Shown here one piece after another: positions 1 to 10,680 of a stretch of 25,508 bases of DNA. The notes beneath the pieces were generated by a model. The model saw only the letters and a list, made by a program, of their open reading frames with translations. It did no database searches and was not told where the DNA came from. Source of the DNA: Usnea hakonensis (Eukaryota > Ascomycota > Lecanoromycetes > Lecanorales > Parmeliaceae); assembly GCA_013423325.1 (NCBI GenBank), contig BLJB01000594.1, positions 1 through 25,508 of the forward strand, given 5' to 3'. Both the position numbers and the translations under genes were made by a program. Every line of letters begins with the position of its first letter. The first letter of the stretch is position 1.

Positions 1-72
<72 letters not shown>
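1..72. repeat. poly-A tract at window edge
   Basis: The first 72 bases are all A except for a single T at position 31. It could be the poly-A tail of a retroposed element whose body lies outside the window, or a low-complexity artefact at a contig end. No target duplication or element body can be seen to decide between them. Confidence 0.9.
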
Positions 73-75
<3 letters not shown>

Positions 76-441
76 TAAATATAATTCCTTTTTAGAGATA
101 TATAAATAATTAAGGCTAATAATATTAAGGAGTTATTTAATTAAGTTTTAAAATTAATATATATACCTTAAATCTTATTATATAAGATTAGAAGATCTAT
201 ATATATTATATATAATCTACTATACCTCTAGATTTTAATTAATATATATTACTATTTTTTCTATATTCTAACTTCTAAGTAGAAAGTTTAAATTATTATT
301 AATTATAAAAAAGTAGATAGAATCTATTATATCTCTTAATAGAATTAGCTATATAAATATTAATAATATTAAATATTTATATAAGACTTTCCTCGCTATT
401 ATCGTAAATTTAATATTTACGGTATTATCGAAAAGAGAGAA
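73..441. other. AT-rich gap, no recognisable gene
   Basis: This stretch is extremely AT-rich and holds no reading frame or domain that I can recognise. A short inverted repeat, cgtaaa/tttacg, lies near 403-421. The DNA is continuous, across the insertion of element A, with the sequence that resumes at 7459. It may therefore be the 5' end (LTR or leader) of the copia element or older flanking DNA. I could not identify an LTR in it. Confidence 0.6.
437..441. repeat. target-site duplication of element A
   Basis: The five bases gagaa directly before the left LTR at 442 are repeated exactly at 7454-7458, directly after the right LTR. A 5-bp duplication is normal for Ty3/gypsy integrases and fixes both ends of the element. 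Confidence 0.9.
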
Positions 442-675
442 TGTTGCAGTGGTAGCGAATAGTAAATGGTTGAACAAGTCTATTATTCATGTGAATCTAT
501 TATGTATGAAGTAAATAAATTAAGTAAATATAAGTCTAAGTGAATATAGCTCTATTTATATATATAGATTAGGAGCTAGTCCTAATTAGAACCTAGTATA
601 ATAATAGAAGAAGTAAGAGCTATAAGGCTACCTATAGTAGCCTTCTATAATATAAGGCCTACGGTAGCTATAATA
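442..675 (-). repeat. element A 3' LTR
   Basis: This 234-bp repeat matches 7220-7453 along its whole length, with almost only C/T and G/A differences. In the element's own orientation it is the 3' LTR. Its outer end (about 442-510 on the plus strand) keeps many CpA and TpG dinucleotides, including the terminal TG at 442-443. The inner end is mutated: the CA terminus seen in the other copy reads TA here at 674-675. Confidence 0.95.
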
Positions 676-1139
676 GGATACTACGAAATATAAAATACTA
701 TCGCCTCGGATAGCGAAATATAGATATAGTAATATAATATATAGTAGGTAGAGTAGTAAAGATAAAGGCCGATTTAGAAGTTAGATTATTATAATATATT
801 AAATACTTAAGGTAGTTTTAGCTATTACTATAATAATAATTAAGTCTAATTCGGATATTAGATTAGTTAGTAGAAGTATTAATATAGTATATATAGATAT
901 AGAGGAGGCGTTAATTATAATAGTAGAAAGATATAATAATCTTTTAGAAGTAATCTTTAATTAACTATACTAAAAAATATATATAGATAAAGAATATTAC
1001 CTAGTTAGTAAAAAATAATACGAAGTTATATATAATAGATTCTATATAGTAGAAATAATATAACTAAGCTAATAATAAGGTACTAGTAGTATAATTAATT
1101 AGGAGAATAGATAATAGTATAATTAATTAGCGATTTCTA

Positions 1140-4100
1140 ATATAATACTATATAGCTTTTCGTAGTTATCTAATACCGTATTCGGATTATTAAGTATTAT
1201 ATTCGGGGCTAAATCCTTTCTATCTAATTAAGTACTAAACTAACTACCCTTTACCTTTTCTAACTTTCCTTTTCTATATTAGCTTTTTAACTTTATATTC
1301 CGTCTTACCCTTAACGATTACTAGTAGCGGTAGTAACCTAGTACGTTAATAGGGATTAAGTTTTAGATCTATTACGGGCTCTAATTATATTATCGAAATA
1401 ATATTATATATTATTATATTTCTTAGAAGCTCTAACTAATACGCTAACTATCTAATTCGCTTAATAATCTTTAAGGGACCTACTAGTTAGGGACCTATTT
1501 TCTTCGGTCTCTCTATAGATATTTTATATCCCTTATAGAGGCGTAAATTAATATAATTATTAATTATAAAGTACTAGAGTTAGTAGTTATTATCGTAGTA
1601 CTATTTTATTCTTATTATAATAAAAGCGATAGTATCCTTTACGTCTATATATAATAGTTAGTATATAGATATAATTATAGTAGCGGTAAACTTTAAAGGC
1701 TTTAATAGTACTATAGAACTAATAGTAGATAGAGTATTTATAAAAGGCTAACGGATAGCTAAAGCCTTATATAGACTAGTTATAGAAGGTTTTAAATAAT
1801 TTTACCTTTTAATAATAGCTAGGTTTATAATAATAATTAATATAGAATATTTATATAGGTATAGAGTAGTCGTAGAAGTCTTTAATATATTAATAAGGGG
1901 TATATAATAAGAGTTTAAAATCTTTTATAGACTAGGTATAGAAGTCTTCTATAGATATATTATAGTAGTATTAATATATAATAGGATTTCCTCTATTCCG
2001 TTCCCTAAGCCTCTCCTATTTATTATAATAGTATTTAGTATATTAGCTTACTCTATTAGAGTCTTATTTAAAATATTAGGTATTAATAAATCTAGTACTT
2101 CTCTTATTCGAAAGTCGTAGAGAACTTATATTAGCGCTAATATAATAGATAAATATTTAATAGAGTTATTTAGTACTACGATTAGATAAGATAGTATAAT
2201 AGGCTAGATCTAAATATTATTAAGAGTAGTAATATAATATTTTAAGATAATTTTAACTATCTAGTTAATCCTTTTAGATATATTATTCGTCTAGAGATAA
2301 TATATTAACGAGTAGAGTAAATCTACTTTTAATATTATAAAGATAGCTCTCTATAATTTACTAATAAACTTATAATCTCGATCTAATAGTAGAGCTTTAG
2401 ATAGACCCTAGTTTAGTTTAGCTAACTTATCTAATAGTCTAACGGCTTACTTTATTACGATAAAGATTAATTTACCTAGAATTAGTATAACGGCTTTAGA
2501 AAACTTATCTATTATTAACATAATATAATCTTCTTTTACGATAGTTATAGGTAAGGCTAAAATAAAGTTAATATTTAAAGTATAGAAAGATTTAAATAAT
2601 ATATAGATAGACTATAAAGACCTATAGAATTTATATTAAGGGGTCTAATTATATTGATAGATAAAGTAATATCGAATAAATTTATAAAGCTTCTTAGAGA
2701 GATTATAGATATATAGGCCCTTAATAATTCTTTTATATATTTGAGTATAACCTAGATATCCGAGTTTATTATATATAAGTTAGAATATATTCTTTTCTAG
2801 AGCTACTAAAATATATAAATAAAGGCCTTTCTTATTATTATTAAAATAAAGTAGTCTATCTACTAGTATATATAGTAATATAGTGGTATTCTTATCTAAT
2901 TTTATATTAGCCTTAACTATTTAGATAATTTAGTTCTATCTATTATTACGGTAGCCCTCTTATATATATTACCGAAAGATATTAGATATAGTAATAAGGC
3001 TTACTAGGAAAATATTAATTTAGTCGAGAATAGAATTATTAGATTAATATAAAATAGATTAACCAACTAGTTTTAATAGAGTATCTAGTACTATATTCTA
3101 TTTACCTACTTTATAGCGTACCTCGATTTAAAAGTATTATAAGTACTCTAATATATATATAAGACGTAAATTAAGCTTTTCTATTAATATAATATTTAAG
3201 CTACTCTATTATATAATATCTAGAGTTACTAAATAGTCGATATAGATAATTATTACTTTAATAGAAACCTTAATTAGATATCTTATTTTCTTAATAATCT
3301 AGACTAACCTAGCTACCTCTAGTTTAGTTAATTAATAGTATATTTCGGTCGACGTTAATTACTTAGAAAGAAATAAAATAGATTATAATAACTTCTATTT
3401 AGGGGCCTCTAATAATATATTAAGGTTAGATATAGTAAAGGCTTTATTAAGCTTTACGGCTAATAACCTTATAGTAAACTACTTATCTAATTTTATAATA
3501 GAATTATATCTTACTATAGGCTTCTATAGCTTTAGATTATCTATCTTAGTATAATAAATATAAGTACTAAAACCGAACTCTTTACTAGTATCGAGATTAA
3601 TAAATAGCTATCTACTAAAATTATAGTAATATAATATAGTTAGGTAAAAAAAGATCCCTTATAGCTAGTAATAAATATTTAATTCTTTTAGTATAAGTTA
3701 ATATAACTATAATCTAGTAGCTTTAGATTTATATATACTCCTTATAATATACTTATAGACTTAATTAAGAAGTATCTTCCTCTCTTATAGCGGTTTAATA
3801 ATTATAGAGTAATATAATACGTATTACTTTAGATAGCTAATTATTCTTAGATATTACTCTAGTACGATAAGTATTCGAGGGAATTTAATATTATAAATTA
3901 TTATAAATTTATCTTTAATAGTTACTAACTCTAAAGTATTAACTCTCTAGCTAAATAAATAAATTAATAAATAGCTTAAATAGGCCTTCTAAAGTATAAG
4001 ATAGATATTTATATTTAATAGTATCTTAAAGACTAGATTAAGATATCGAATATATTTATTAAGAGATATTAAGAAGATTATAATATTATTAATATAAGCC

Positions 4101-4700
4101 CTATAAAAGGATTAGAAGGAATATAATATCCTATTAATTATACGCTATACTTAGATAGGCGAGTTGTAGAATTCTATTACTAGAACCTTAAAGGTCTCTT
4201 AACCTCTATATAATAAGATTATAAGATAATATCGATATTTCTACTTTATCTACTATTAGTAGAAAAATAACGTAGCGTCGATAGTTAAAATATAAATATA
4301 GTTTATAAATAAGAATAGAATCTCCGTTTAAGATAATACTAGATATATATTAGATACTATAATCTTATTTAAAGTTTAAATATTAATAATAACTCTTCTT
4401 TTTAAGCTATCTATTATATCCTTCTATATAATAAAGTAGAGAAAGGTAAAGGGAGTTATAATAGTAATCTATTCTATTCGATTTTACTTATATAGTTTAT
4501 CGAAGGCTTTATTAATAATCTCTTTATTACGAGTCCTAATAGGATATATATATATTTAACCGGCTTTATAGATATCTTACTAGTTATCTATAAGTAGTAT
4601 ATCTATATACTAATCTTCTAGAATATCGATAATATTACTAGTATCTTTTTAAAGGTCGGGAAATACTTCCGTAATCGAGCCGATAATATTTATAATAGTT
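1140..4700 (-). pseudogene. pol: element A pol: RT, integrase and chromodomain, dead
   Basis: This is the degraded pol region of a chromovirus, which would copy the element's RNA and insert the DNA. Minus-strand reading gives an RT with a recognisable core (about 3960-4480). Its catalytic YIDD box now reads YINN (4085-4096), both Asp codons having become Asn. The integrase core starts near 2600 with a first-Asp motif now NINF (Asp to Asn at 2567-2569), followed by a DKFSKAV block. The integrase C-terminal domain (RLYKGYK, then VGPLKIIKR, then LEL) lies at about 1350-1560. The chromodomain (YLIR*KGFSPEYNT) is at about 1140-1300, with the conserved Trp codons now stops. RT, integrase and chromodomain codons are in phase. 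RNase H should lie at about 3000-3900 but I did not resolve it. Confidence 0.9.
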
Positions 4701-7205
4701 ACGTTACCGTATATAATAGTATATATTTAATCTTAATCTTAATACCTCCTTCGATAATAATTTAGTTAAGAAAGACTCTATTAATTAATAATATAGTATA
4801 TCTAATATTAAAGTAATACTTATATAGACGTCCTTAGTAAGTAATAGATATTTTAATAACAGTAAACTAATAATCGCGGAAGGCTTTATTAGATACTAGT
4901 TTATCTATCGTATTAGACTTAATAACTTAAATAGAAAATACGTTAACGGCTTTATATTTAAATCTACTAGAGGGTTACCGTAAGGGCTTAATAGACTATT
5001 ATTATAATATAGACTTAATAGATATAGTAGGCTTCTAATAATATAAAAGATATTAATATAGCTTATTATTAAAGGTAAATTTAGTATAGTAATATCTATA
5101 TATAGATATAGAAGACTTTAAAGTAGCTTTTAGAGTAGAGGAAGCTTTTAGCAAGGTTATAAAATAGGCTTCGATAATATTATTAGATTTATTAGACTAT
5201 TTATTAAAGCCTTCTATAGATACTTTATTAACCTATATATCTTTATAGGTTATAGTATTATAATAGTAGAAGTTATAGAAGTTATTCTTATACTATTAAT
5301 AAATATTTTACTTATCGGCTAGTAATATATTTTCTTAGTTATTAGTATTACTATAGTATACTTTAATATTTAGGATAAATAGTTTATAGTAAAAATTTCT
5401 ATTATTATAATTATCTATTTTTTAGTCTAGTCCTTAATTCTAGTTCCTATATAACTTCTAATACGAGTTTACGTTTAGATAATTAAAAGCTTATTACGGC
5501 TATAGCTAAAATAGCTAGCATAGCCGGTACTATTATTACTAAATATTAATATTACTTTAATAAGGTATACTTTAAGATCGATATAAAGTTAAAGTACTAT
5601 AAGGTCTCTATATTAAAGGTCTATTATTATAACTATATTACTAATTACTCTAACTATATTACTATCTATATAGTTATTTATACTAGGGAGGACGATATAG
5701 TAAACTACTACTACTAGCTTACTAAGAAGGATAAAATAAAGACTAATATTAACCTTAATTTAAATATTATAGTAGAGAACGTTATTAAGGTAAATTTAAA
5801 TAATAAGATACTTTATAATTAGTCTAATTAGAATAATACTCGATTTATCTACTAGTATATACCTACTACTTATACTTCCTATCGTTAAGCTCTAATAGAA
5901 AAAAGTCTACTATAGATCTTTTAGTAAGGCGGACTAGAAATATATAGAGGCTTAGATTAATATTAATATAGATTATATCTAATTATAATAGTATATTATT
6001 AATACCTACGTCTTTAGTAGTATAAAGTATATATTAGATAAAGTTACGAGGCTCTCTCTTTACTATAATATCTTATATAGTATATAACTCTTTTAGTAAT
6101 AAATCTATAGTAATAAAGAATAGTTATTTAAAGTATTTAATAAGCTATTTAGCCTACTTTTTAAGGCTATTACTATAAGTAGTAAAATAATATTAATTAT
6201 TAGATAATTTAGAAGTTTACTATAATAAAGTAGTACTATAAAGACTTAATTAAAGATTATCTCGAATAGTTTTAAAGTCTCTAGTAATACTAAATTACTT
6301 AGCTCTATTAATAAATAGATATATATCTCTAAAAAAGATATCTTTTCTAGTATACTTAATTATAGTACTAGTATAGACTATCTTATTATTATAATTCGGG
6401 TTAAAAAAGTCTAAATCGTTAATAATCTACTTTATAAATATAGTAGTAGGGGGTATCCCGGGAGTAGTATTAATAGTAGTAAGGCGAGTAACTACTTATT
6501 CTATTATAATAGAAATTAATGAATTAATAATATAGCGGATTATATCTTTATCTATTATAATAAGAGGTAAATTTAAACTAACTAGTCTATATATTAATAA
6601 TTCTAGGGGAGTATAGCTAGGTATAAGATATATATTTATAAGCTTATATTATTTAAAGAATTATATATAGATAAGAGTCTTTTTTAGATTTACTATATAT
6701 TATAGAAAGATTTAGACTAATTAATATAGATAGCTTATATTCTTATCCTAACTAGAGGGGTATAGACTTAATAAATTACTTAATTAGATAGTAACTATCT
6801 TAGAAGGACGAGGGTAATTAGTAGTAAAATATAATATAATAATACTAGTATCTTATAATATTTTAGAAGCCTTATTAGTAGCCTTATAGAAGGCTTTAAT
6901 TTAATATATAATTTTAATAAGAGCTATAGAGGGCTCTAGAGTAGTCTTCTATAACTAATTAGTAAGGGGGTCTAATAAGTTAGAATGTAAGGTAGACTAT
7001 AAGATAGCTAGAATAGCTACTAATATAAAGAAGTAATAGAGTAATTAAAGGTAATAATAAATATATCGATTACTAGGTAGAACTAATAGTAGATAAGGTA
7101 ATAATATAATAAGGAAGTAGTATAGCGGAAGCGATAGTACTATAATAATAGTAGTAATAGTAGGACCTAGTCTAGTACTATAAGGGCTAGTAATATATCG
7201 ACTTA
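4700..7205 (-). pseudogene. gag: element A protease, gag and leader region, poorly resolved
   Basis: Between the RT and the 5' LTR a chromovirus carries protease, gag and an untranslated leader. The minus frame that encodes pol can be followed here through stops of RIP type. Around 6480-6600 it reads as a low-complexity stretch rich in Tyr, Ser, Asn and former Gln, like the gag tail of element B. I could not place the gag start, a CCHC zinc knuckle or the protease active site with confidence. Several plus-strand frames look about as open once RIP stops are ignored, so the limits are approximate and the content rests mainly on position within the element. Confidence 0.6.
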
Positions 7206-7218
7206 GTATTACTACTAC
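7206..7218 (-). other. candidate primer-binding site of element A
   Basis: One base inside the 5' LTR the minus strand reads gtagtagtaatac. Element B has exactly the same 13 bases directly after its 5' LTR. The position fits a tRNA primer-binding site. Undoing TGG-to-TAG changes would give the usual TGG start of such sites, but the primer tRNA was not identified. Confidence 0.5.
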
Positions 7219-7219
7219 T

Positions 7220-7453
7220 TATTATAGTAGTAGCGAATAGTAAATAATTAAATAAGTCTATTATTTATATAAATCTATTATATATAAAGTAAATAAATTA
7301 AGTAAATATAAGTCTAAGTAAATATAAGTCTATTTATATATATGAATTAGGAGCTAGTCCCAATTAGAACCTAGTGTTATAATGGAAGAAGTAAGAGCTA
7401 TGAGGCCACCTACGGTAGCCTTCTATAGCATAAGGCCTGCGGCAGCCATAACA
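7220..7453 (-). repeat. element A 5' LTR
   Basis: This is the partner of 442-675 and would drive transcription of element A leftward. Here the outer end (about 7344-7453) is spared and ends in intact CA at 7452-7453. The inner end is heavily mutated, and its start reads TA where the other copy keeps TG. The two copies differ at roughly thirty sites, of which only about two are transversions. Confidence 0.95.
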
Positions 7454-7458
7454 GAGAA

Positions 7459-7982
7459 TCTCGTAAACGCGCTATTATTTAGTTTCTAAATTAATTTAAT
7501 AAATCTATTTAGAAGGCCTTAGAATATAAACAAGATATATATTATCTATTTATATTTAGAGAATCTACTTTATTAACTTCTAGCTTCTCTATTAATAAAT
7601 TAGTTCTTTTAATTTATAGTAATATAGATTTATTTAGTTTCGAAGTTAAATCTTTATAAATTCTATTACTATTAAGCTATAGAGAATAAAATAATAAAAG
7701 TACTAATCCTATTAAAAATCGTTAAGCTTAAGAACTTTAAAGGATATTAGATATAGAAGTAAAAAATATAGATTTATTTTATTACTACTATATTATAGAA
7801 ATATATTATTATACCTTAATTAACTTTCCTAGTAAAAATTATTTAATTTAATATTTATTAAATTAAGGATACTAAAATTATAAAAAGGAATATTATTTTA
7901 AAAAGTACTATATTTAAATTATTTTAATTAACTTCTATCTTTAAGCTTAGTAATAATATTTATAATAATTATCTTAAAAAAT
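7459..7982 (+). pseudogene. gag: Ty1/copia gag, 5' part (left of element B)
   Basis: This is the left piece of a copia-type element interrupted by element B. From about 7840 the plus frame 2 reads KDTKIIKRNIILKS and then LTSIFKLSNNIYNN. It continues in the same frame after 22422, once element B and one copy of its target duplication are removed. The part before about 7840 is probably the gag N-terminus or leader and carries no motif I recognise. GC content is lower than in the gypsy elements around it, which fits greater age or longer exposure to mutation. The copia assignment rests on the right-hand piece, which carries the zinc knuckle, protease and pre-integrase motifs. Confidence 0.65.
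7978..7982. repeat. target-site duplication of element B
   Basis: The five bases aaaat before the 5' LTR correspond to gaaat at 22417-22421 after the 3' LTR. The single difference is G to A, the change RIP makes, so the two were probably identical at insertion. Confidence 0.75.
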
Positions 7983-8171
7983 TGTTATGGAATTGCTACC
8001 TTCCTATTTTGCCACTATTACTTAGTATTATTCTCACTAGTGACTTGGCGATTCGGGCGATTCACTATATATAGTAATCTTCTAGTTTAGACTTTACTCT
8101 ATATTATTTATATTCATATATTTACTTATAGCTACTATTACTATTATTACTATTACTATTACTATCTAATA
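7983..8171 (+). repeat. element B 5' LTR
   Basis: This is a 189-bp LTR paired with 22228-22416. It begins with intact TGTTATGG, and its first 80 to 100 bases keep CpA and TpG. The second half is mutated: the CAACA terminus of the partner reads TAATA here. Differences between the copies are nearly all transitions. Confidence 0.95.
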
Positions 8172-8184
8172 GTAGTAGTAATAC
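8172..8184 (+). other. candidate primer-binding site of element B
   Basis: The 13 bases gtagtagtaatac directly follow the 5' LTR and are identical to the same position in element A, read on its own strand. This suggests that both families use, or used, the same primer. The tRNA itself is not identified. Confidence 0.5.
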
Positions 8185-8399
8185 CTTTAGTTACTATATC
8201 TTAGGTACTATTAATTACCTATAATACTAGTCTTTTTTAAGGTACTAGATCTATCCTCTAAGATTATCTAATTACTTCCGCTATTATCTATTTAGAAATC
8301 TATCGATTTCTTATTACTTCTATTAAATTCTACTATAAATTTATTATTTCTATTAAATTCTATCCTTATTATTTACTAGGAAGTCTATTCCGATTATTT

Positions 8400-10680
8400 A
8401 ATTACTTATTAAAAAGTCTATTCGAATAAGCTTTACTATTATTAAAAGTTAATTCCTAGATAGCTAATCTAGCGTTAGCTACTATAGCTACTACTCCTAG
8501 AATTTCTATATAACTAATACGTACTACCTATTAAATCTAGACCTTCGTTAAGGCTACTAACTATAGTTACGAGATCCTAAGAGATACTATTATTATTATA
8601 GTATATATTATAAACTACTACTCCTATCCTAAAATAATTACTATTTAGTTAGGCTAAAATAAACTACTATACCCTTTTAGCTAGAATACTATACTAGAGT
8701 AATTATAGCGGTCTCTTAGAATATTCTAAGACTAAATATATAATCTAAAAATATTACTAGAAGTTAGATACTACTTTTAATATTATAAACCTCTATCTAT
8801 AGAAATAACTTCTATTCTATTAAAAACTATATTATCTATTACTATATAATCTTTACTAAGCTATAGATCTAGTAGTAACCTATATACTAATTCTAGTAAT
8901 TTAATATCTATACCTAGAAGTACTCCTCTATCTACTACTATAATAGTAGATACCTAGAATTCTTAGTCTAGAAATATTAATATAGATACTATTATCGATA
9001 ATACTATTACTTACTATATATGGGAATACCTATTATAACGAGGGGAGTAAGGACCCTAGGGCGGTATCGGGCTATAAGGTAAACTAGAATTACTAGAAAT
9101 ATTAAATATTTCCGATAATAGATAATTATAGCCGCTAAAATAGAACCCGATAGATCTTAGATTTTTTAATTCTATATATAATAGTAAATCCTTAAAGACT
9201 AGACTATTAATTAAATACTCTAATAAAGAAACGTATTTTTATAACGTCTATCTATTTATTAAACGTATTAAAGATCTTACTAAGATTAAAGATATAAATA
9301 CTATCTAAGAAAATTTATAGATAAGCCTTCGCGATACTACTTTAAAGTAGTAGATAGTAGAAATAGCCCCTACTAAAAAGAGGCTTATAAAGTTTAGTAG
9401 TAATATTAACGAATAGTTTATACTATTAATTATAAGATTTAAAGAACCTACTATAGTAGCTATTAATATAGTATTATAGAAAAGGTATATAATACGAGAT
9501 ACTACGATACGTAGAGAACCTAGAAAATATATATAAAAGATTCTTAGGTCCGTAAAGGATACTAGTATAATAGTTATATCTACCTAGTTAGATATTATCT
9601 ATAATAATCTCGACTTAAAACTACGAAGAGATATTAAGAAGCCTAGTAAAAACGTAATAATCAACTTATTTCTAAAAGATATTAATAAATATAAATATTA
9701 ATAGTAGGCTTATACTAGTCGATAAGGAGAAAGACTAGAAAATACTACTACTAGAAATTCGTTCTAGTTAAGTAGATAACCTTATTACGATAATAGAAAT
9801 ACTAGATAATATAGTTAGTATAATTTAAATCGTAATAGATAATAAGACTCTAGTTAAGGTCTAAATTAGATAGATAATTAACTAGATATCTATTCTTTAT
9901 ATTAATATAAACTATAACCTTATTACTCTACTTACTAGTTAAATTAGAATCCTTAAGCTTATTAGTTAAATTAGTCTCGCTATCTAAATAATTATCTAAA
10001 TAATTACCTAGTTAGATTACTATAACCAAATATAAATTAGCCTAGATAACTAAGACTATAAATTACTAATAATCTAAATAGATCAAATTTACTACTACTA
10101 TAGATATAGAATTTCTAGAATTGTCCTTTCTAACCTACTTTTAATAACGCTAATAGATAGCTATACCTATATCGGCCTATATACGATTAAGACTAAGAAA
10201 ATTATAGTAATAATTAAAATCGTTACTAGTAGCCTTCCTAAAAAGTATTTTATAGCGAGGAAGTACGGAAAAGTATTAATAATAAATATGATAGATCTAT
10301 AGAATTATACTAGTACTATATAATAGAAGACTAGCCTCTAGAAAGAGATAAATTTTCCTATAATTCTAGATCTTAGAAGTATAAAAATACTCCTAAAGAT
10401 AGCTAGACTAACTACGATAATATATAAAATATATAGTTTATTAATAGAGAAGTTAAATATATATATAGTAAATATAATATTACCTTTCTATTAAGAAATA
10501 AGCTTTTTAAGTACGTACGAGAGGATTACGATAAAAGATATACCTAGAAATCCTAATAGAAATTCTAATATAAATCCTAATATAAATCTTAGAATACTCT
10601 TATCTAGTCTACTAATTATATATCTACTAGAATAATTATCTAGTCTACTATAAGGCTTAACCGTAAAGCCAAACTAGGAT
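8400..10680 (+). pseudogene. gag: element B gag, RIP-degraded
   Basis: Gag would form the virus-like particle that packages the element's RNA. In frame 3 the region reads as a Ser/Thr-rich N-terminal part with many former Pro codons (about 8730-8990). A structured capsid-like part follows (about 9140-9680), with segments such as NPIDLRFFNS, ETYFYNVYLFIKRIKDL and LRDTTLK. Then comes a long tail rich in Gln (now stops), Asn, Tyr and Arg (about 9700-10250), which probably binds nucleic acid. No CCHC knuckle is visible. Nearly every stop is TAG or TAA at a position fitting Gln or Trp, and the frame has no indel. The start codon is lost (ATG to ATA) and cannot be placed exactly; about 8250-8400 is likely. 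The end is arbitrary, as the frame runs straight into pol. Confidence 0.8.

Larger units (their letters stand above)
442..7453 (-). mobile_element. element A: RIP-degraded Ty3/gypsy chromovirus
   Basis: This is a full-length LTR retrotransposon of about 7.0 kb read on the minus strand. Two 234-bp LTRs bound it, with a perfect gagaa target duplication outside. On the minus strand the order is leader and gag, reverse transcriptase, integrase, integrase C-terminal domain and chromodomain. That order (RT before IN, chromodomain last) identifies a Ty3/gypsy chromovirus. RT, integrase and chromodomain lie in one frame with no indels between them, so the damage is point mutation, not rearrangement. 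Its LTR starts TGTTATGG in its own orientation, as in element B, and it shares a primer-site motif with B, so A and B are probably related families. Confidence 0.95.

Noticed and set aside
5500..7100. Plus-strand protein-like frames across the gag region of element A
   Set aside because: When RIP stops are read through, several frames look open. Element A's pol is clearly on the minus strand and its minus frame continues here, so the plus readings are shadows.
8110..8180. CRISPR-like or microsatellite array (tactat repeats)
   Set aside because: The run is part of the element B LTR; the partner copy shows it derives from diverse sequence simplified by C-to-T changes.
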